Positions 1 through 7,732 of a stretch of 11,534 bases of DNA are shown here, in pieces (position 1 is the stretch's first letter; every line of letters starts with the position of its first letter). The DNA is from Sphingomonas sp. Lineage in GTDB: Bacteria; Pseudomonadota; Alphaproteobacteria; Sphingomonadales; Sphingomonadaceae. The notes below the pieces were generated by a model that worked only from the letters and a program-made list of their open reading frames with translations, had not been told where the DNA came from and ran no database searches. The translations under genes and the position numbers were made by a program. The stretch is taken from the NCBI GenBank assembly GCA_030146605.1, contig JASLBO010000444.1, forward strand, positions 1 to 11,534. The letters are read 5' to 3'.

Positions 1-278
1 CGCGCGAAATCGATGCCCCGATTGCGCGCCGCCGCCGCTCCGGCAGTGGGCTGGACGATGACCTGGAGGCGCTCGTCGCCGATCGCCGCGACTGCGCTGG
101 CAGTGCCGTCGGTCGAGCCGTCGTCGACGACGATAACCTCGATGTCGCGAACATTCTTGTCGAGCGCGGAGCGAACCGCCTCGATCACTGATTCGCGCCG
201 GTTGAAGGTGGGGATCACGACCGTGAACAGCGGCCCTTCCGCGGGTGGCTCAAGGTCGAGACGACTATCCGGCGCCAT
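1..278 (-). CDS. GT2 family glycosyltransferase, N-terminal part (cut by window edge)
   Basis: Only the first 92 codons are present; the gene runs off the left edge. The visible part is the nucleotide-binding half of a GT-A fold, inverting family 2 glycosyltransferase. A short leader is followed by the strand FTVVIPTFNRR (residues 18-28), then VIVVDDGSTDGT (48-59), whose DDG (52-54) normally contacts the nucleotide-sugar, then AAAARNRGID (81-90), which typically precedes the metal-binding DxD strand lying outside the window. The ATG (278-276) directly follows the TGA (281-279) of the upstream glycosyltransferase with no spacer, so translation is probably coupled; the nearest AAGG is rather far (11 nt), which fits dependence on the upstream ribosome. 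Role by context: cytoplasmic addition of one sugar to the lipid-linked repeat unit. Donor and acceptor cannot be read from sequence. It resembles the next gene closely over this part. Confidence 0.88.
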   Translation of the reverse strand, partial: MAPDSRLDLEPPAEGPLFTVVIPTFNRRESVIEAVRSALDKNVRDIEVIVVDDGSTDGTASAVAAIGDERLQVIVQPTAGAAAARNRGIDFA

Positions 279-1226
279 TCACTTGCCCGCCTTGCCAGCC
301 AGCGCTTCGGGCTTGCCGAAACGCTGGACGAACTGGTTGACCAGCGAGCGGTAGAAGGTCTTGGGAAGATACGAGCGGAGCAGCTGGCGCGCGAGGATCC
401 GCGGCGGCACGCGGCCGTACAGCAGCCCGCGGACCAGCTCGGGGACGGTCGCCAGCGGCCGGACCGGCGCCATGTGGTAAGCGAGCACGGTCGCGCGATA
501 ACCATGGCGCGCCCGGTCGGTCAGCAGATGGCCGCAGCGATCGAGCCAGTCGAGCGAGGTCTCGTAGCCGCGGACATAGGAGGTCCGCCCGACCTCGCTG
601 GCATCGAGCCAGATGGTGAGGGCCTGCTCGATCATCCGGAAGCGCGCTCCGGCGACCTGGAGCCGGACGGCGAAATCGAGGTCCTGCCCTTTCTTGAGCG
701 CGGGATCGAAGCGGACGCGCTGGGCCAGCGCGGTGGGCACGACGAGGGTCGAGGTCTGCATGAACTGATTGGCGCAGAACAGATATTCGCCGACATCTTC
801 ATCCTCGCGAATGCCGCGCTCGGGGCGGACCCAATAGCGGTCGACGCCGCGATCGACCTTCATCTGCGAATAGAGGACGGTGTCGTCCTGATCGCACAAA
901 GCCGCCGCCATGATCGAGAGCTTGCCGGGGAGGAACTGATCGTCCGAATCGAGGAAGGCGATGTAGCGACCGCGGGCTTCCTCGATGCCGCGATTGCGCG
1001 CCGCGCCGCCGCCGGCATTGTCCTGGCGGATGAAGCGGATGCGCGGATCGCCGATCGCGAGCACCACCGGCTCGGGATCGTCCTTCGATCCATCGTCGAC
1101 GACGATGATCTCGAAATCGCCGAACTCCTGGTCGAGCACCGAGCGGATCGTCGTGGTGACGATCTCCGCGCGGTTGTAGAGCGGGATCACCACCGAGAAA
1201 GTGGGCTGGCCGGTGTCGTTCTTCAT
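279..1226 (-). CDS. GT2 family glycosyltransferase
   Basis: A 315-residue cytoplasmic family 2 glycosyltransferase, a normal length for one GT-A domain plus a C-terminal tail. The opening strand SVVIPLYNR (11-19) is followed by IVVDDGSKDD (41-50) with the nucleotide-contacting DDG at 44-46, AARNRGIEEARG (75-86), the metal-binding type motif FLDSDD (91-96), and GQDLDFAVRL (170-179), the place of the usual ED catalytic-base motif, here QD-L-D. The C-terminal third is basic with some hydrophobic stretches and may sit against the membrane. The ATG at 1226-1224 overlaps the TGA of the upstream gene (ATGA), with AAGG about 10 nt before it. In-frame codons upstream lie inside the preceding glycosyltransferase gene, so the longer reading is not used. 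It likely adds one sugar to the undecaprenyl-linked repeat; specificity is unknown. Confidence 0.93.
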   Translation of the reverse strand: MKNDTGQPTFSVVIPLYNRAEIVTTTIRSVLDQEFGDFEIIVVDDGSKDDPEPVVLAIGDPRIRFIRQDNAGGGAARNRGIEEARGRYIAFLDSDDQFLPGKLSIMAAALCDQDDTVLYSQMKVDRGVDRYWVRPERGIREDEDVGEYLFCANQFMQTSTLVVPTALAQRVRFDPALKKGQDLDFAVRLQVAGARFRMIEQALTIWLDASEVGRTSYVRGYETSLDWLDRCGHLLTDRARHGYRATVLAYHMAPVRPLATVPELVRGLLYGRVPPRILARQLLRSYLPKTFYRSLVNQFVQRFGKPEALAGKAGK

Positions 1227-2149
1227 GCGCCGTGCACCTTGCGATATTCCTCGTAGTGATTGCCGGTCAGCGCGGCGATCTTGCCCGCCGCGCGATAGAG
1301 CTTGCCCAGCCGGACGATCCGCTTGCCGCGATCGAGCGTCAGCGCGCCGAGCGAACCCAGTACGAAACCGCCCAGGATCCGGTGGGCCTCGGCAGTCGCG
1401 ACCTTGAGCGGGGTGCTGTGCGCCATCGCGGTGATCGTGTCGGTCATCCCGATCCGGTAGCCGCGCATCAGCAGCCATTTGGAAGTGACGCGGCTCGCCG
1501 GGATTAGCTCGGTGACGCGGGCGTCCTCGGCCCAGGCGAAGCGCCGCCCGGCGCGCGCCATGCGGGTGAACAGCTGCTTGTCCGAGCCGCCGGTGAGCGC
1601 CATCGCCTCGTCGAACGGCTTGTCGCCGAGCGCACGCAATGCATCGGCATCGATCAGGACATTGGCGGTGCTGTCGATCAGCTCGACCACGCCCGAGGCG
1701 CCGCGCGACTTGGGCTGGAGCAAGGGGTGGCGCGCGGCCCAGGGGGCGATCTCGCCCTCCATCTCGCGCAGCACCGCGCCGCCGACGACATCCGCGCGCG
1801 TCGCGGCCTGACAGGCGAGCATGGCGTGTAGCCAGTGGGGATCGGCGCTTTCATCGTCGTCGAGCATGGCGACGAAGCGGATGCCCGGGAGCCGCAGCGC
1901 CGCTTCGACCAGCGCGTTGCGGACCTGCGGGATGCCGGGTTCGGGCACGATGAGCAGTTCGAGCGGCCAGCGATAGCCTTCGGCGCGCAGCGCCTCCGCC
2001 GCGGCCACGCCTTCGCGCTTCACGCCGTCATTGTCGGCGACGATGATCGTCACTTCGCGCTCGGTGACCAGTTCGGCGAGCGAGCGCAGCGTGCGGGTGA
2101 TGCCCTGCGGGCGCTGCCGCGTGGCGATGCAGATGGCGATTTCGGTCAT
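1223..2149 (-). CDS. GT2 family glycosyltransferase (divergent type)
   Basis: A 308-residue family 2 glycosyltransferase of a different subtype from its two downstream neighbours. It starts with EIAICIATRQRP (3-14), a variant often seen in exopolysaccharide glycosyltransferases. VADN (37-40) replaces the more common VDDG, then come PGIPQVRNALVE (71-82), MLDDDE (95-100) as the metal-binding motif, and TGGSDKQLFTRM (186-197) in the place of the usual GGEDxDL; the expected Glu is Ser here, with the Asp kept. A glycine-rich hydrophobic stretch around 259-272 could be a membrane-associated helix. The ATG at 2149-2147 overlaps the polymerase stop (ATGA) and has a strong GGAGG six bases upstream, which fixes the start. 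Expected role is assembly of the repeat unit on the inner face of the cytoplasmic membrane. The sugar is not predictable. Confidence 0.92.
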   Translation of the reverse strand: MTEIAICIATRQRPQGITRTLRSLAELVTEREVTIIVADNDGVKREGVAAAEALRAEGYRWPLELLIVPEPGIPQVRNALVEAALRLPGIRFVAMLDDDESADPHWLHAMLACQAATRADVVGGAVLREMEGEIAPWAARHPLLQPKSRGASGVVELIDSTANVLIDADALRALGDKPFDEAMALTGGSDKQLFTRMARAGRRFAWAEDARVTELIPASRVTSKWLLMRGYRIGMTDTITAMAHSTPLKVATAEAHRILGGFVLGSLGALTLDRGKRIVRLGKLYRAAGKIAALTGNHYEEYRKVHGA

Positions 2150-3537
2150 GCGGCACCTCCGGGGGCCAATGCGGGGGTGCGGCGCCGCCAGCGCGGCCGA
2201 TCGACCGACTTGAACGAGGCGTGCGCGATGGCGAGCGACGACAGGAAGATCACCCAGACCTGGCGGTCCTTGTCGAAGAACGAAGTCTCGAGCAGATTCT
2301 GGTAGAGCACGAAGCTCCAGATCGCGAAGGCGCTGGCCATCAGCGTGGCGTTCGCCTTGGTCGTGCCGGTGAGGAACCAATATGCCGGCAGCACCACGAA
2401 CGAGAGCAGCAACAGCACCAGCCCGACCGGACCGGTGGTGACGAGGATCTCGAGATAGCCGTTGTGCGAATGCGCGGTGAGCAGCTGGAATTGCTGGTTG
2501 AGATAATCGTGCGCGGGCGAGAGTTCGCCGACCTGCCAGAAGCCGCCGAAGCCCGAGCCTAGATACGGATGATCGGCGAGATAATCGATCGCGACCTTCC
2601 AGATCGAGACACGCCCGGTGAACGCGGTCGGATCGGCGAGCAGCCGCTCGACCGCCGGCTCGAAAGCGATGTAGAGCGCGAGGAACAGCAGCATCCCCAG
2701 CCCGACCAGCAGCAGCAGCACCGCGCGCTTGGGCACGGACTGGCTGAGCACCCGATAGAGCGAGCTCACCGCGAGGATGCCAAAACAGAGCGCGAGCGAG
2801 GTCTTGCTCTTGGTGCCGACGACGAAGACGAACGCCATCACCGAGAACAAGGCATATTGCCACTTTCGGGTGGTGAAGAAGGCATGCGCGGTCACCACGA
2901 AGGTGAGCGCCATCACGGCGCCGGCGATGTTCTTGTGGAAGAAGAAGCCGCGCCATGCCCCGATCAGCGCCTTGTCGCTCTCGGTCGGCGGGTGGAACGC
3001 GTTGGCGGTGAGCGGCAGCGAGACCCAGCAGATCAGCAGCGAGGTGACCAAGGCCGCGACGAGGGTACGATAGATCCGCTCGGGGCCGATCAAGGCCAGC
3101 GAGAGGAAGGTGATGTAGATGACGATCACCTGCTGCATCGCGCGCTTGAACGAGACGAACGGATCGACGCCCCACGCGCAGCTCAGCAGGAACCAGCCGA
3201 GCATCAGCAGCAGCGGCCAGAAAGTGAAGCGATATTGCGGTTTGTAGCGGCGGGCGAGCTCGAGCAAGGTCAGCAGCAGCGCGAAGCCGATGAAGAAGGC
3301 CTGCTTGAAGACGTCCGAACCGTCGTTGTTGGACGCCATCGCGACCAACTGCTCCTGGTTGCGCGACGAGAAGGGCTGCTGCCCGATGAAGATCATCATC
3401 AGGAAGACGTAGTAAACGAACTGCGCGACCGGGATCAGCGCCTCGGCACGATCGGGCGCGGACTGGCTGCGCTCGGGCGCCGCGCGCGTGGCCCGGAACG
3501 GCACGCGGCCGCGACGCCAGGGGAGCGCGAGGCTCAT
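2146..3537 (-). CDS. Wzy-type exopolysaccharide polymerase (O-antigen ligase/ExoQ-like)
   Basis: A 463-residue polytopic inner-membrane protein with roughly ten to twelve hydrophobic segments between about residues 35 and 440. Features of the Wzy_C/O-antigen ligase superfamily are visible: WRGFFFHKNIAG (195-206), close to the WRG-x-x-x-HKN pattern of ExoQ-type exopolysaccharide polymerases; GRVSIWKVAIDYL (298-310) followed by HPYLGSGFG (313-321) in the large periplasmic loop; and AHSHNGYLEILVTTG (345-359). The conserved Arg and His of these motifs are those usually implicated in catalysis. The family joins lipid-linked repeat units into polymer at the periplasmic face. WaaL-type O-antigen ligase is the alternative, but the HKN motif and the adjacent flippase, co-polymerase and exporter favour polymerase. 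The ATG overlaps the flippase stop (ATGA) with GAGG seven bases before it. Confidence 0.9.
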   Translation of the reverse strand: MSLALPWRRGRVPFRATRAAPERSQSAPDRAEALIPVAQFVYYVFLMMIFIGQQPFSSRNQEQLVAMASNNDGSDVFKQAFFIGFALLLTLLELARRYKPQYRFTFWPLLLMLGWFLLSCAWGVDPFVSFKRAMQQVIVIYITFLSLALIGPERIYRTLVAALVTSLLICWVSLPLTANAFHPPTESDKALIGAWRGFFFHKNIAGAVMALTFVVTAHAFFTTRKWQYALFSVMAFVFVVGTKSKTSLALCFGILAVSSLYRVLSQSVPKRAVLLLLVGLGMLLFLALYIAFEPAVERLLADPTAFTGRVSIWKVAIDYLADHPYLGSGFGGFWQVGELSPAHDYLNQQFQLLTAHSHNGYLEILVTTGPVGLVLLLLSFVVLPAYWFLTGTTKANATLMASAFAIWSFVLYQNLLETSFFDKDRQVWVIFLSSLAIAHASFKSVDRPRWRRRTPALAPGGAA

Positions 3538-4805
3538 TCCGCAGCCTCGCGCCGCGCGCGGCGGTCGAGCCGCCAGATGCCGAGCATCATCACCAGCTGG
3601 GCGAGCACCACGCCGGCGATCGTGTAGACCGAAGGCGCGAACAAGGTGATCGCGACGACGGCACCCACGCCGACGAAGCAGCTCCGTACGCTGGTCGCCG
3701 CAAGCGGCTTGAACGCGCCGCGCGCCTGGGTGAGCACGCTCATCGGCGCCTGGAGGCACTGGACCAGCGAGAGCGCGGCGCAGAGCGCGACGGCGATCAT
3801 CACCGTCTGCACCGGCAGGGTCGGCTTGATGAGGATGTGCGGGAAGAACCACAGGATCCCCGCGGCGACCATGGCGGTACCGACCCAGATCACCACCAGA
3901 GCGGCCATGAAGGCGCGCGCCGATCCGCGGGCGGACTTGTCGTCCCCCTTCCCCACTGCGCGCGCCATGCGCGGGCGCTCGAGCTGGGTCAGCGCGGTGA
4001 TGCAGACATTGACCGGGCGGAAGAACAGCATGCCGACCGCGATCGGCGCGAACGCAGCGGGGCCGGCGAACAGCGTGACGATATAGCTGTGCGCGTTCGA
4101 GGTCGCTTCGGTGGTGATCACGCCGATCAGCGTCCATGCCGATTGCCGCTTCCACACCGGGCGATAGCTGGCGAAGGCGCGTCCGAGCCCGACCGGACGA
4201 TGGCGCGCGAGGAAGCCGATGCCGAACGGGATCAGCGCGATCAGCCCGGCGGCGGCGAGCACCGCACCGAACAGCTCGATCCGCGGGCCGAACGCGAGCG
4301 TTACGCCCACGCCGGCAACGACGAGCACGGCGTAGACCACGTCCGAGATTGCCGCGCCGCCTGGAGTGTGGTGCGCATAGGCATGCGCGCGGCCGAACCA
4401 GCGGAGCAGCGAGAACAGGCCCGCCGCCCCGAACGCGGCAGCAGCCCATGGTCCGGCCATCGCCCAGCCGACCGCGGCGCAGAGCAGCCCCTGCGACAAA
4501 GCGAGCAACAGGTTTACCGGGAAGAAAAAGTCGAACCCGGCTTCGGCGCCGTCCTCGCTCTGGTTGACCGCGATCGCATAGGGCGTCGAGACCAAGGCGT
4601 TGGACAGGCCGTAGCCGAACTGGATGATCACCAGCAGGAAAGCGAGCGTACCGATCTCGCTCGCCTCGAGCCGGCGCACCGAGACGAGCTGGACCAGCAG
4701 ATGACTGACCGACACCGCGGCCGAGGACATGCTCGCCAGCCCGAACCGCGCCAGAGTGGCGCGGAGCGGCTTTCGTTCAGGAGCCATGGCAGGCGCCTCA
4801 GCCAT
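3534..4805 (-). CDS. Wzx-type polysaccharide repeat-unit flippase (MOP superfamily)
   Basis: A 423-residue membrane protein with around twelve hydrophobic segments spread over its length and a short basic C-terminus (RLDRRARREAAE), typical of Wzx/PST transporters. Its N-terminal part, with an amphipathic first helix and ASEIGTLAFLLV (48-59), resembles the start of oligosaccharide flippases; assignment rests on topology, length and position next to the Wzy gene. Expected role is to move the completed undecaprenyl-diphosphate-linked oligosaccharide from the inner to the outer leaflet of the cytoplasmic membrane. The start is uncertain. The ATG at 4805-4803 overlaps the upstream gene by 8 bases and has GGAA about 8 nt before it. 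A second ATG at 4787-4785 has GAGG 8 nt before it and would remove six residues without touching a membrane segment. Confidence 0.85.
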   Translation of the reverse strand: MAEAPAMAPERKPLRATLARFGLASMSSAAVSVSHLLVQLVSVRRLEASEIGTLAFLLVIIQFGYGLSNALVSTPYAIAVNQSEDGAEAGFDFFFPVNLLLALSQGLLCAAVGWAMAGPWAAAAFGAAGLFSLLRWFGRAHAYAHHTPGGAAISDVVYAVLVVAGVGVTLAFGPRIELFGAVLAAAGLIALIPFGIGFLARHRPVGLGRAFASYRPVWKRQSAWTLIGVITTEATSNAHSYIVTLFAGPAAFAPIAVGMLFFRPVNVCITALTQLERPRMARAVGKGDDKSARGSARAFMAALVVIWVGTAMVAAGILWFFPHILIKPTLPVQTVMIAVALCAALSLVQCLQAPMSVLTQARGAFKPLAATSVRSCFVGVGAVVAITLFAPSVYTIAGVVLAQLVMMLGIWRLDRRARREAAE

Positions 4806-5610
4806 TCCTGCGCTTCCAGATCAGGTAGAGCGCGTGCGGATTGGTGGTGAGATAGCGCCACGCGAGATGGCGCGGATTGGTCGCCATGCGATGGAGCCAT
4901 TCGAGGCCGGCATTCTGCATCCACATCGGCGCGCGCGGATAATCGCCGGTGATATAGTTGAACAGCCCGCCGCAAGTGACGATCCAGCCCGCATTGATCC
5001 GATCGCGGTTGCGCACGCAAAAGGCCTGTTCGCGCGGCTTGCCGGTGCCGACCCAGAGGACGTCGGGTGCCGCCGCATTGATCGCGTCGATCACTGCGTT
5101 TTCCTCGTCGGCCTTCCAGAAGCCGTTGCGACGGCCGGCGAGTTCGAGCCCCGGGGTCGAGGTCGTGATGCTGTCGGCGCAGTCCTTGTTCACCTGTTCG
5201 GTGCCGCCGAGCAGATAATAGCGGACCTTCCCCGCCGCAGCGCCGGGCAGGCTGTCGATGAACATATCGGTGGTGCTCGAACGGTCGGCGATCGCCGGCC
5301 CGCCGACCCAGTGCGACGCCTTGACGATCACCTGGCCGTCGGCGTGGATCAGATCGGCCTGCGCCAGATCCCTGGCAAAGGCTTTGTCCGTCGCGTTGAG
5401 CGAGAGTCCGTGGCCGTTGCAGTCGAACACCAGCAGCGGACGCTGGCCGGTCGACTGCCGCAACGGCGCATCGCTGAGCATGCGATCGATCAGCGCCCGC
5501 AGCGACAGCGTCGACACCGGCACGCCGCCGATGCGGACGGTCTCCGAACGGCTATTCTCTCCGGCGCCGCTGCCATCCAGCGGCAGCCCGATCGTGGTGT
5601 TCGCGTGCAT
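4798..5610 (-). CDS. WecG/TagA/CpsF family (GT26) glycosyltransferase
   Basis: A 270-residue protein with the full GT26 signature. Visible motifs in order are FDCNGHGLSL, ADLIHADGQVIV with the family's conserved Asp, ADRSSTTD, YYLLGGTEQV, LWVGTGKPREQAF (the usual G-x-x-P-x-QE region), and GLFNYITG followed by RAPMWMQNAGLEWLHRM, the family's C-terminal membrane-docking region. WecG, TagA and GumM add a hexose-type residue (ManNAcA, ManNAc or GlcA) to a polyprenyl-diphosphate-linked sugar at the inner face of the cytoplasmic membrane. The donor here is unknown. Two positions differ from textbook members: Asp-Cys-Asn stands where many have Thr-x-Asn, and Asn replaces the Asp of the common GxFDFxxG stretch. 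The ATG at 5610-5608 has GAGGGG seven bases before it, overlapping the upstream stop, so this start is firm; longer in-frame readings lie inside the previous gene. Confidence 0.93.
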   Translation of the reverse strand: MHANTTIGLPLDGSGAGENSRSETVRIGGVPVSTLSLRALIDRMLSDAPLRQSTGQRPLLVFDCNGHGLSLNATDKAFARDLAQADLIHADGQVIVKASHWVGGPAIADRSSTTDMFIDSLPGAAAGKVRYYLLGGTEQVNKDCADSITTSTPGLELAGRRNGFWKADEENAVIDAINAAAPDVLWVGTGKPREQAFCVRNRDRINAGWIVTCGGLFNYITGDYPRAPMWMQNAGLEWLHRMATNPRHLAWRYLTTNPHALYLIWKRRNG

Positions 5611-5617
5611 GCCTGTG

Positions 5618-5623
5618 CCCCTC
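5618..5623 (-). promoter_or_regulatory. Strong ribosome binding site of the GT26 gene
   Basis: GAGGGG on the minus strand, with a seven-base spacer to the ATG at 5610. It overlaps the TGA of the upstream kinase-like gene (5624-5622). This is one of the few junctions in the block with a short gap (11 nt) instead of an ATGA overlap, and the strong site decides the start. Confidence 0.7.
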
Positions 5624-6374
5624 AGCTGACTATTGTGCCGGCGATCGGGATATGATGCCGGTCGAGATCGTCGATCACCCGGCGGATCTCCGAGACGGGC
5701 GTCACCCCGCGCCGCGCGACGATCGCCACTGCATCGAACTTTTCGAGGATGTTGCCGAAGGCGGTGCCCCCGCGCGGCCGCTCGGCGAGATAGGCCAGCA
5801 GATTGGCCTCGGGCAGGTTCCAGCCCTGCGCCGCCTCGGCCAGCGAGCCCTTTTCGACCAAAGTCGCGGCGCCGCCCGCGGCCTGACCCGCCGGCATCAG
5901 CCACAGCCGATCGATCGCGGTCTGGAGCACCGGCAGGCGCAGCGCCACCCCGCCCAATTGCTCGGCGAGCCCGATCCGGTTGGGCAGCCGGAGTAACCGA
6001 TCGAGCGAAGGCCGGTCGATGTCGCCGTCGACGAGGATCGTCGGCCCGTCCATCTGCGCGATTACCGTGGCGAGATTGACGGCGAGGATCGAAGCCTCGT
6101 CGCCGCCCTGCAGCGACAATATTGCCAGCCGCAGCCTGCCTTCGGCGCCACGCGCCTCGCGCGCCGTGGCGAGCAGCTTGGCGCGGACCTTGCGCACCTT
6201 GGCGACATAGGGATCGTCGGCATCGAACGCCGCGGTGACCAGCGGATCGATCCGGTCATCGCCGGCACCGAGCAGCGCCAGGCCGCTTTGCGCCGGAGCC
6301 TCAGGGCCGCCCGCCGGCTGGAAGGCGGCTTCGGCGAGCAGCGGGTTTGCACCCGCAGTGGAACGGAGCCTCAT
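5622..6374 (-). CDS. CpsD/CapB-like BY-kinase homologue with degenerate nucleotide-binding motifs
   Basis: A 250-residue cytoplasmic protein with the layout of the P-loop domain of bacterial tyrosine kinases (CpsD/CapB/Wzc-C, ParA/MinD-like fold). DDPYVAKVRKVRAKLL (53-68) matches the helix before the P-loop, LAILSLQGGDEAS (83-95) occupies the Walker A position, ILVDGDIDRPSLDRLLRLPN (113-132) is a good Walker A' match, and RRGVTPVSEIRRVIDDL (221-237) matches the family's C-terminal part. Key residues are missing. The P-loop reads GGDEAS where GEGKS/T is expected, so the lysine is Ala; FDAVAIVARRG (213-223) has no IDxPP Walker B; and the tail has no tyrosine cluster. The gene starts on an ATGA overlap with the co-polymerase, with AGGAGG just before it. 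Likely role is a non-catalytic cytoplasmic partner of the co-polymerase. Loss of ATPase and kinase activity is inferred from the residues. Confidence 0.82.
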   Translation of the reverse strand: MRLRSTAGANPLLAEAAFQPAGGPEAPAQSGLALLGAGDDRIDPLVTAAFDADDPYVAKVRKVRAKLLATAREARGAEGRLRLAILSLQGGDEASILAVNLATVIAQMDGPTILVDGDIDRPSLDRLLRLPNRIGLAEQLGGVALRLPVLQTAIDRLWLMPAGQAAGGAATLVEKGSLAEAAQGWNLPEANLLAYLAERPRGGTAFGNILEKFDAVAIVARRGVTPVSEIRRVIDDLDRHHIPIAGTIVS

Positions 6375-7732
6375 GCAGCCTCCTGACGTGGCATGAACAG
6401 GCCTTCGACGGCCCGTGATTTCGGGGAAAGATCGGCGATCACTTCGACTTCGGTCGCCGCGGCGAGGCCGTTGGCAGTGCGCACCCGCGGGCGCAGGATC
6501 TCACCGAGCACCACAATAGCGATACCGGCGAGCAGCCCGAGCACCGCCCCTGCGACGAACCACAAGGGCAGGTTTGGCCGCGCCGGGAACAGCGGCACCG
6601 ATGCCTCGTCGAGCGAGCTCGCATTGGGCTGCGAGATCTGGCTCTTGAGCGCGGCTTCGTTGAAGCGCTGGCGGACGGTGTCATAGGTCTGGCGCGCCGC
6701 CTCGACATCGCGCTGCATCACCATCAACTGGTCCTGTACCCCCGACATGCGGATCATGCGATCCTCCTGCGCCGACATCTCGCCGCGAAGCTCAGCCTCG
6801 CGCCGCGTCGCCGCGCTGCTGTTGGCAGTCATCGACGATGCCTGGCCGGCGCGGGCTTCGCCCAGATGCCCGCGCAGCTCGGTCAATTGCGCCCTGGCGG
6901 CGATCATCTGCGGGTGATTGGGCCCCAGCGACTTGCTGAGATCCGCCACCTTCGCCGCCTGCGTCGCGATCGCTTCCTGGATGTTCTGGACGACGAGGGC
7001 AGTCGCCACCTCGGGCACCGCGGCCGATCCCGACTTGGAATGCGCGGCGGCGGCATCGGCCTGCGCCTGGGTCAGATAGGCCGAGAGGTTCTTGAGCTTC
7101 TCGGCCTCGAGATCCATGCGGTTCATGCCGATGATGTCATGCGCGCGCTGGAAGTCCGAAAGCCGCTTCTGCGCGACTTCGTAGCGGCGGCGGACATCGG
7201 CGGTCTGCGCCTCGAACCATTTCGCCGAGCCCTGCGCCGCCGTTGCGCGCAGGCTGACCTGCTCGCGCATGTAGATGGCCGCCGTGAGGTTCGCGACGCG
7301 CGCGGCGACCGCAGGATCCGCGTCGAGGAACTGGATCTGGAGGACGTTGCTCTGCCGCCCGGTCGAGACGTTGAGCCCGGCGCGGACCCGCGCGGCGGCC
7401 TGTTGCAGCCGCGCTTCGGCGGGAAGATCGGCCGGCGTCGCGTCGATGAAACCGGCGCGTTGGGCGACGAGGTTGATCACCTTGCCACTGCGGATCAGGT
7501 CGAGCTGGGTGGCGATGATCGAATCGGTCTCCACCCGGCCCTGCTGTTGCTGGTTGCTGTCGGTCGGGTCGGTTTGCGACAGATCGAGCAGCAGCGACGA
7601 GGTCGCCAGATATTGGCGGGGCTGCATCAGCGCGACGCCCGCGATCACCGCGAACAGCACGCCTGCGATCGCCGCGACGAGCAGCCAGCGCGCCTTGAGC
7701 GCCTCGATCAGATCGGCTGCCTTGATCGTCAT
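6371..7732 (-). CDS. Polysaccharide co-polymerase / chain-length determinant (Wzz-GumC-EpsF type)
   Basis: A 453-residue inner-membrane protein with the PCP architecture. A short cytoplasmic N-terminus leads to transmembrane helix 1 (about 17-36) and the Wzz domain, including YLATSSLLLDL (41-51) and IIATQLDLIRSGKVI (72-86). Long periplasmic, probably coiled-coil helices follow at about 160-350, with the LGPNHPQM motif (269-276) typical of GumC/EpsF-type proteins. A Pro-rich approach (VPLFPARPNLP, 379-389) precedes transmembrane helix 2 (about 390-411), and a cytoplasmic tail of about 40 residues has no kinase domain. The kinase-like part is the separate next gene, as in CpsC/CpsD pairs. The family controls polymer length with Wzy and links to the OPX protein. 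The ATG overlaps the ATPase stop (ATGA) and has AGGGAG seven bases upstream. Confidence 0.93.
   Translation of the reverse strand: MTIKAADLIEALKARWLLVAAIAGVLFAVIAGVALMQPRQYLATSSLLLDLSQTDPTDSNQQQQGRVETDSIIATQLDLIRSGKVINLVAQRAGFIDATPADLPAEARLQQAAARVRAGLNVSTGRQSNVLQIQFLDADPAVAARVANLTAAIYMREQVSLRATAAQGSAKWFEAQTADVRRRYEVAQKRLSDFQRAHDIIGMNRMDLEAEKLKNLSAYLTQAQADAAAAHSKSGSAAVPEVATALVVQNIQEAIATQAAKVADLSKSLGPNHPQMIAARAQLTELRGHLGEARAGQASSMTANSSAATRREAELRGEMSAQEDRMIRMSGVQDQLMVMQRDVEAARQTYDTVRQRFNEAALKSQISQPNASSLDEASVPLFPARPNLPLWFVAGAVLGLLAGIAIVVLGEILRPRVRTANGLAAATEVEVIADLSPKSRAVEGLFMPRQEAA

Noticed and set aside
2146..4449. Fusion-like long readings through gene boundaries on the minus strand (also at 1223-3175 and 279-1478)
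   Set aside because: The N-terminal extensions are out-of-frame readings of the neighbouring genes, Arg/Ala-rich and without motifs. Well-placed ATG codons with ribosome binding sites at the ATGA overlaps give normal-length proteins.
5622..6374. Calling the kinase-like gene a pseudogene
   Set aside because: The frame is intact, length is normal for the family, the start is coupled with a strong binding site, and codon use matches neighbours. Only the nucleotide-binding residues are lost, so a non-catalytic role fits better.
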